Source of the DNA: Rossellomorea vietnamensis | Lineage (GTDB): Bacteria > Bacillota > Bacilli > Bacillales > Bacillaceae_B | NCBI RefSeq assembly: GCF_008180415.1 | Contig: NZ_VTEI01000012.1 | Coordinates: 1-64,000, forward strand | Direction of reading: 5' to 3' | Length of the DNA: 64,000 nucleotides | Shown here: piece by piece, positions 59,905 through 64,000 of the stretch | Layout of the letters: every line of letters begins with the position of its first letter | How positions within the stretch are numbered: the stretch's first letter is position 1 | The notes under the pieces: generated by a model | Told to the model about the DNA's origin: nothing | Database searches by the model: none | The model's input: the letters and a program-made list of their open reading frames with translations, nothing else | Translations under genes and position numbers: made by a program

Positions 59905-60165
59905 TCAGAGTGGACGGAATCGCGCGACGGGAGCGGAAATCCATTACTTTTAAGCAGAATCAGCCTTATGAAAGGCTCTTTTCGTAAACTTTGTTGCTAT
60001 TTGATACTAATTTCGAAAAAATAGCCCTATTACGAAGATGAAATCTGGTAACACCTAAAAAGAAAAGAGCTGCTCTACCCAATTTAGAGTTAAAACTCTT
60101 AGTATACGGGGAAAATCCAGCTCTTGGGATTTTTCCGAAAGCAACAAAATATACGGAAACATCCT
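59905..60165. repeat. Module A remnant and short TIR element
   Basis: First a remnant GGAATCGCGCGACGGGAGCG near 59919-59940. Then a TIR element from about 59974 (GGCTCTTTTCGTAAACTTTG) to 60165 (GCAACAAAATATACGGAAAC). The interior shares AATCTGGTAACACC, AAGAGCTGCTCTACCC and AACTCTTAGTATACGGGGAA with the 34.5-kb copy. Confidence 0.72.
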
Positions 60166-60215
60166 TATGAAAAGAGACAACATCCAATAGTAACGAAAAG
60201 AGATAGGTGAGTTCA

Positions 60216-60572
60216 ATGCAGTCTTATGATGATAAAGTGATTATCGTAGAGGGGACGTCTGACAGGAAGAAAGTGAAAGAAATTGTGAAAGAGCCTGTCG
60301 AGATCATTTGTACAAACGGGACCATCAGCATTACCAAACTTGATGAACTGGTGGAAGAACTTTTTGCCCGTGATGTATATATCCTGGTGGATGCGGACGA
60401 CAGCGGCGAGAAACTGCGGAAGCTGTTTAAGAGAGAGTTTCCCGAGGCAGAGCATTTGTACATTGACCGGATGTATAAAGAGGTTGCAGCTGCACCGGAA
60501 TATCATCTTGCTTCAATCTTGATCGGTGCTAATATTGATGTACACACAGAATACTTGGAGAGAAGGACGTAA
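60216..60572 (+). CDS. yusF: Toprim-domain protein YusF (M5-like)
   Basis: A 118-aa single Toprim domain: the catalytic Glu in VIIVEGTSDRKK (about 8-19) and the DxD pair in ILVDADDSG (about 66-74). Similar to the small M5/RNase-M5-like Toprim proteins; YusF occupies this place in B. subtilis. Probably acts on RNA or DNA in the cytoplasm; substrate unknown. ATG 60216 has AGGTGAG at 6 bp. Followed 9 bp later by yusE. Confidence 0.88.
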   Translation: MQSYDDKVIIVEGTSDRKKVKEIVKEPVEIICTNGTISITKLDELVEELFARDVYILVDADDSGEKLRKLFKREFPEAEHLYIDRMYKEVAAAPEYHLASILIGANIDVHTEYLERRT

Positions 60573-60581
60573 ATAGATTTT

Positions 60582-60905
60582 ATGAGAAAATTATCTTTAG
60601 ATCACATTGAGGAAACAGTACAAAAGCAAACCTATGCAGCACTATACCTCTTCACTCCGCTTTGTGGTACATGTTTGGTGGCAGGGAAAATGGTGGACGT
60701 AACAGAAAAGCTGTTTCCACAAGTGGCTTTTATCAAAGCTGATTTAAACTATATTCCTGCAATTGCAGATAGATACGCGGTTGAAAGTGTACCTTGTATG
60801 CTTCTGTTCCACACAGGAAGGCTTGTAAATAAGATTTATGCCTTTCAGTCTGTTCCCTATTTACATGAAGAATTAAATCATCTGATACGTGCTGATTCCA
60901 TCTGA
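60582..60905 (+). CDS. yusE: Thioredoxin-like protein YusE
   Basis: A 107-aa thioredoxin fold with the active site CGTC (LFTPLCGTCLVAGKM, about residues 23-37) and the cis-Pro segment VESVPCMLLF near 67-76, which adds a cysteine. Cytosolic. It is the counterpart of B. subtilis yusE and probably cotranscribed with yusF. Confidence 0.88.
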   Translation: MRKLSLDHIEETVQKQTYAALYLFTPLCGTCLVAGKMVDVTEKLFPQVAFIKADLNYIPAIADRYAVESVPCMLLFHTGRLVNKIYAFQSVPYLHEELNHLIRADSI

Positions 60906-60922
60906 GGAGTCGGTTTTTTTTT
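60893..60922 (+). terminator. Weak terminator after yusE
   Basis: GATTCC...GGAGTC short stem followed by a run of ten T. Confidence 0.55.
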
Positions 60923-60929
60923 TGCTTTT

Positions 60930-61095
60930 TTCTAAAGGCTCTATGTATGACAAAGGCATATTTAGGCTTGGCAAAATAGCAGCTTATTCACTTTGAATCG
61001 TACTCATACTGTGGGGAAGATTATAAAAGTCTAATTTATGATAGATGGTGGCGGTGGTGCCCATCCTGTGAGTTTTTCTAAAATATTGGTGCATT
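60930..61095 (+). repeat. Dispersed element, direct-sense copy of 57.9-58.1 kb
   Basis: TTTCTAAAGGCTCTATGTAT, TTAGGCTTGGCAAAATAGCA, CTTATTCACTTTGAATCGTA and ATGATAGATGGTGGCGGTGG occur in the same order as in the inverted copy upstream of the ArsR pseudogene. No coding frame. Confidence 0.65.
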
Positions 61096-61243
61096 TTAGA
61101 CTGCATTTTACATATTTCTCGGGAAATTTTTCAAATCGACACTAATATTCAATCCCTTTCAAAAGTTGTCGATGAATTGCAAGAGGAATCCTGCCTATAA
61201 GGTGGAAATAGTATACATGAGTACATATTAAGGGGATGAGCGA

Positions 61244-61597
61244 TTGGAAAAAGAGGTCATAAGGATGCTGGATGAGTGTAAGATGAGATACCATTTGAAG
61301 GCATTAATGCCGGAAAAACCCTTTTTAGTCACTTTTGATAATGGCAGTGAAGCCATGACTATTGCACTTGGCCGCCGTGTTGAGCTGGCTGTCGTTTCAC
61401 TTGAAAATCCAGAAGCCGACTTTTTGATAACAGGCAGCCCTGGATGTATTCAGGAACTGCTCAATGGAAAAGAGAAGCTATCACTTCTTTCCCGCAGAAA
61501 TGAGGTAAAAGTAACAGGTACATTTAGAGGGCTCCTGTTTGTAGAGTCGATTCTCACATTATGCAGAGTTCATGATTCAGAACCGGTGGTCATTTAA
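61244..61597 (+). CDS. yusD: SCP2-domain protein YusD
   Basis: A 117-aa protein with the SCP2 (sterol carrier-like) lipid-binding fold: PFLVTFDNGSEAMTIALGRR, then ENPEADFLITGSPGCIQELL and KEKLSLLSRRNEVKVTGTFR. YusD sits between metNPQ and yusE in B. subtilis, as here. Presumably binds a hydrophobic ligand. Start is TTG 61244, with AAGGGGATG upstream; no ATG fits. Confidence 0.85.
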   Translation: MEKEVIRMLDECKMRYHLKALMPEKPFLVTFDNGSEAMTIALGRRVELAVVSLENPEADFLITGSPGCIQELLNGKEKLSLLSRRNEVKVTGTFRGLLFVESILTLCRVHDSEPVVI

Positions 61598-61611
61598 CAG
61601 GTGTGAAGGAC

Positions 61612-61750
61612 GGAAGGATTGGCCAAGTAAAAATAAGGCGAGCCCGCATCTTCTCGACTGGCCGCTTCTATATTTTATATTAGTTAAGCAAAGGTGGGAC
61701 GGCGCCCGCCATGCGGATACGTGCGGTAGGAGCGGAAACCTGCTGCGATA
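61612..61750. repeat. Degenerate module A copy
   Basis: GGGACGGCGCCCGCC and GCGGTAGGAGCGGAAACCTG echo the right half of module A; the left half (GAAGGATTGGCC, GCGAGCCCGCATCTTC) is badly decayed. No gene in 61600-61880. Confidence 0.45.
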
Positions 61751-61881
61751 AGACCTGTACTGATCATAAAAATGAAGTAATCCCTTAGATCCCGATGCTT
61801 TTTATAGACCAACTTCATGTGCAAGAACTACCGTTAAATAGATAGGCTTATACTGGAAATGAAAAGAATTTTAAAAAGTTG

Positions 61882-61911
61882 TTGACAGTTTTTGAAATGC
61901 AATGATAAAAT
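61882..61911 (+). promoter_or_regulatory. SigA promoter of metNIQ
   Basis: TTGACA (61882-61887), 18-bp spacer, TAAAAT (61906-61911). Confidence 0.75.
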
Positions 61912-61976
61912 CCATTCATAAGTAAAAAAGACTTTTGTCCGTTAAAGGATTAATTGAATAAAGCGATTTTCTTGCT

Positions 61977-62080
61977 CTTATCGAGAGAGGTGGAGGGATG
62001 TGCCCTGCGAAGCCCGGCAACCGTCAACTATGTTGAAATGGTGCCAATTCACACAAAGCTGCTGTGCTTTGGAAGATGAG
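61977..62080 (+). promoter_or_regulatory. SAM-I (S-box) riboswitch
   Basis: P1 pairs CTTATC (61977-61982) with GATGAG (62075-62080). The core reads GAGAGAGGTGGAGGGATGTG, CCCTGCGAAGCCCGGCAACC, then a hairpin (TTGAAATGGTGCCAATTC) and AAAGCTGCTGTGCTTTGG. SAM binding should favour the downstream terminator and shut off methionine uptake. Confidence 0.96.
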
Positions 62081-62103
62081 GGAAAGGTGAATGATGAATT
62101 TTC

Positions 62104-62142
62104 ATGCCTTTCTGCTCATTGCGGGAAGGCATTTTATATTTC
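62104..62142 (+). terminator. S-box-controlled terminator
   Basis: ATGCCTT (62104-62110) and AAGGCAT (62125-62131) followed by TTTATATTTC. Confidence 0.8.
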
Positions 62143-62259
62143 TTCACCAAAAATCACGAGTTTAGGATCGTGGCTGGAGAGAATAATAAAACAGCATGAT
62201 AATGCAACGGAGCTAAAACCTACTAGTCATATGGGTTTAGTGAGGGAGAGGTGAGGTAA

Positions 62260-63279
62260 ATGATAAGTGTTTCGAATGTAAGTAAAATTTTCAAAAGCAA
62301 GAAAGGGGCCATATCAGCTGTAGATGATGTGAACCTGACAATAGATGATGGTGAAATATTTGGTGTGATAGGGTACAGCGGCGCGGGTAAGAGCACGCTG
62401 ATCCGTATGCTGAACGGATTGGAGATTCCCAGTGAAGGGACGATTGATGTGAATGGCCATATCGTCTCCCAGGTGAAGGGCGGAAAATTGAGAAGCGCCC
62501 GGCATGAAATTTCGATGATATTTCAGCATTTCAACCTCTTGTGGTCGAGGACTGTACGGGATAACATTGCCTTTCCTTTAGAGATTACAAAAGTTCCAAA
62601 GGAAGAACGCAATAGGAGAGTAGAAGAACTAATAGAACTTGTCGGCTTGAAAGGAAGGGAAGACTCTTATCCTTCTCAGTTAAGCGGAGGGCAGAAACAG
62701 CGGGTCGGAATTGCGCGTGCACTTGCCAATAACCCTAAAGTCCTGCTGTGTGATGAGGCAACTTCAGCACTGGACCCTGAGACGACTGATTCCATTCTCG
62801 ATTTGCTGGTAGATATAAATAAGCGTTTAGGATTAACGATCGTTCTAATTACTCATGAAATGAAGGTAATCCAGAAAATCTGCCATAGAGTAGCGGTGAT
62901 GGAAAATGGAAAGGTTGTCGAGTTAGGCGAGGTCCTGGAAGTGTTCAAGAACCCTCAGCAGAAAATCACTCAGCGTTTCGTGAGTGAGGTTTCTGAAACT
63001 GGCAGCACAAAAGAGGCTATTGAGAATCTTATTTCTCATTATCCTGAGGGAAAGATTGTCAAGCTCACTTTCGTTGGAGAGCAGACAGAACAGCCGCTTA
63101 TAACGAGCTTAATTAAGAACTTTGACATTAACGCCAATATTCTTCAAGGCAGCATTTCACAAACGCAAGGAGGCTCTTATGGGACCCTGTTCATCCAATT
63201 GACAGGTTCTCAAGAAGAAGAGGCTGTTGAGTATTTGAAGAAGCAGACAGTCGGGATTGAGGTGATGAGTCATGATTGA
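62260..63279 (+). CDS. metN: Methionine ABC transporter ATP-binding protein MetN
   Basis: A 339-aa ATPase with Walker A GYSGAGKST (about 39-47), signature LSGGQKQRVG (about 141-150), Walker B VLLCDEATSALD and the His loop LITHEM. The C-terminal NIL domain (about 260-339) senses methionine. It drives import of methionine and related compounds. AGAGGTGAGG precedes ATG 62260. It overlaps metI by 8 bp. Controlled by the S-box riboswitch. Confidence 0.97.
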   Translation: MISVSNVSKIFKSKKGAISAVDDVNLTIDDGEIFGVIGYSGAGKSTLIRMLNGLEIPSEGTIDVNGHIVSQVKGGKLRSARHEISMIFQHFNLLWSRTVRDNIAFPLEITKVPKEERNRRVEELIELVGLKGREDSYPSQLSGGQKQRVGIARALANNPKVLLCDEATSALDPETTDSILDLLVDINKRLGLTIVLITHEMKVIQKICHRVAVMENGKVVELGEVLEVFKNPQQKITQRFVSEVSETGSTKEAIENLISHYPEGKIVKLTFVGEQTEQPLITSLIKNFDINANILQGSISQTQGGSYGTLFIQLTGSQEEEAVEYLKKQTVGIEVMSHD

Positions 63280-63940
63280 AACTCTCTTTCCAAACGTCGA
63301 TTGGGAAAAAATGTGGGAAGCGACGGTTGAAACACTCTACATGACTGGAATGTCCGTTGCCATCACGCTTGTACTCGGGATCATCCTAGGACTTCTATTA
63401 TTTTTAACATCCCCGAATAATATTTGGGAAAATCGCGGAGTGTACACGGTGACTAGTGCTGTGGTCAATATCTTCAGATCCATTCCGTTTATCATCTTGA
63501 TTGTGTTGTTAATTCCGTTTACAAAAGTTCTATTGGGAACGATTCGCGGAGCAAACGCAGCACTGCCGGCCCTCATTATCGGAGCGGCGCCTTTTTATGC
63601 AAGAATGGTCGAGATTGCTTTGAGAGAAGTCAGCAAAGGGGTAATTGAAGCGGCCAAATCCATGGGTGCAAAAACCTCCACGATTATCTGGAAGGTGCTT
63701 ATTCCCGAGTCCATGCCGGCATTGATTTCAGGGATAACTGTAACAGCGATCGCTCTAGTCGGTTTTACGGCAATGGCGGGTGTCATTGGTGCCGGTGGCC
63801 TTGGTAATCTTGCCTACTTGGATGGATTCCAGCGGGGCCGTGATGATGTGACATTGGCAGCGACGATTGTGATCTTGATCATCGTCTTTATCATTCAATT
63901 TATTGGAGACATTTTAACTAAAATTACGGATAAAAGATAA
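63272..63940 (+). CDS. metI: Methionine ABC transporter permease MetI (MetP)
   Basis: A 222-aa permease with five membrane segments. The EAA loop reads ALREVSKGVIEAAKSMGAKT (about 111-130) and contacts MetN. NIFRSIPFIILIV near residue 66 is conserved. GAGGTGATG lies within the end of metN. Called metP or yusB in B. subtilis. Confidence 0.96.
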   Translation: MIETLFPNVDWEKMWEATVETLYMTGMSVAITLVLGIILGLLLFLTSPNNIWENRGVYTVTSAVVNIFRSIPFIILIVLLIPFTKVLLGTIRGANAALPALIIGAAPFYARMVEIALREVSKGVIEAAKSMGAKTSTIIWKVLIPESMPALISGITVTAIALVGFTAMAGVIGAGGLGNLAYLDGFQRGRDDVTLAATIVILIIVFIIQFIGDILTKITDKR

Positions 63941-63967
63941 ATTATTTTAAAGAAAAGAGGAGTAATA

Positions 63968-64000
63968 ATGAAAAAAACAATTGCAGGTTTATATACAGCA
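63968..64000 (+). CDS. metQ: Methionine-binding lipoprotein MetQ, 5' fragment
   Basis: Only the first 11 codons are in the window (MKKTIAGLYTA), after AAGAGGAG. The Lys-Lys start fits a lipoprotein signal peptide, and metQ is the expected third gene of the operon. Truncated by the window edge. Confidence 0.8.
   Translation, partial: MKKTIAGLYTA

Noticed and set aside
62000..62254. Open frame of 84 codons before metN
   Set aside because: Lies inside the S-box riboswitch and its terminator.

Overview
The window looks like the chromosome of an aerobic, endospore-forming Bacillaceae species. Evidence: the est-rnr-smpB-ssrA cluster, a GerA-type germinant receptor operon, CotF-like coat proteins and a YjcZ-type peptide, a ktrAB operon behind a c-di-AMP riboswitch, and a long block collinear with the B. 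subtilis yus region (metNPQ-yusD-yusE-yusF-yusG-gcvH-yusI-fadE-fadA-fadN-yuzL-fadM-yusN, then yusU/yusV). It is not B. subtilis: gene neighbourhoods are rearranged and the intergenic space is full of repeats.

Layout. 0-1.5 kb: TnpB-only IS200/IS605-type element. 1.7-7 kb: carboxylesterase, RNase R, SmpB and tmRNA. The tmRNA gene is split in its T-loop by a 272-nt group I intron, and a LAGLIDADG endonuclease gene lies just downstream on the other strand. 7-10.5 kb: MprF-like catalytic domain protein, alkyltransferase-like protein, small membrane proteins. 10.6-15.5 kb: MerR regulator with an acyl-CoA synthetase and acyl-CoA dehydrogenase, and an MFS exporter. 17.5-19.8 kb: small island next to tRNA-Arg(CCU), bounded by a relic of the tRNA 3' half and holding a SUKH immunity gene, an orphan immunity candidate and a decayed colicin E3-like RNase toxin. 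19.9-27 kb: YcgR/YcgQ pair with a Zur-like box, DUF3231 protein, csoR-copZ-copA copper operon. 27-28.5 kb: NERD-domain gene with an in-frame stop, then a 213-bp tandem array built from 21-bp subrepeats. 28.5-38 kb: PepF, BCCT osmolyte transporter, ZIP metal transporter, KtrAB. 38-44 kb: thioredoxin and germinant receptor genes. 44-49.2 kb: Fur-controlled siderophore ABC transporter with a frameshifted FhuF-like reductase and YusU. 49.8-57.9 kb: coat proteins and the FadR-controlled fatty-acid beta-oxidation block. 58-64 kb: broken ArsR regulator, YusI, GcvH, YusG, YusF, YusE, YusD, and the S-box-controlled metNIQ operon, which runs off the end.

The functional themes are RNA quality control (RNase R, SmpB, tmRNA), lipid catabolism (two acyl-CoA modules), metal homeostasis (Cu, Zn, Fe) and sporulation/germination.

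Two things stand out beyond ordinary annotation. One is the intron-split tmRNA with a detached homing endonuclease. The other is a set of non-coding repeat families: TIR-bounded composite elements with nested modules, a ~400-bp element in two inverted copies, and 21-bp alternating arrays. Several genes carry a single inactivating lesion (NERD, FhuF-like, ArsR), and the toxin domain carries at least two. Everything here was read by eye; no alignment, folding or database search was run.
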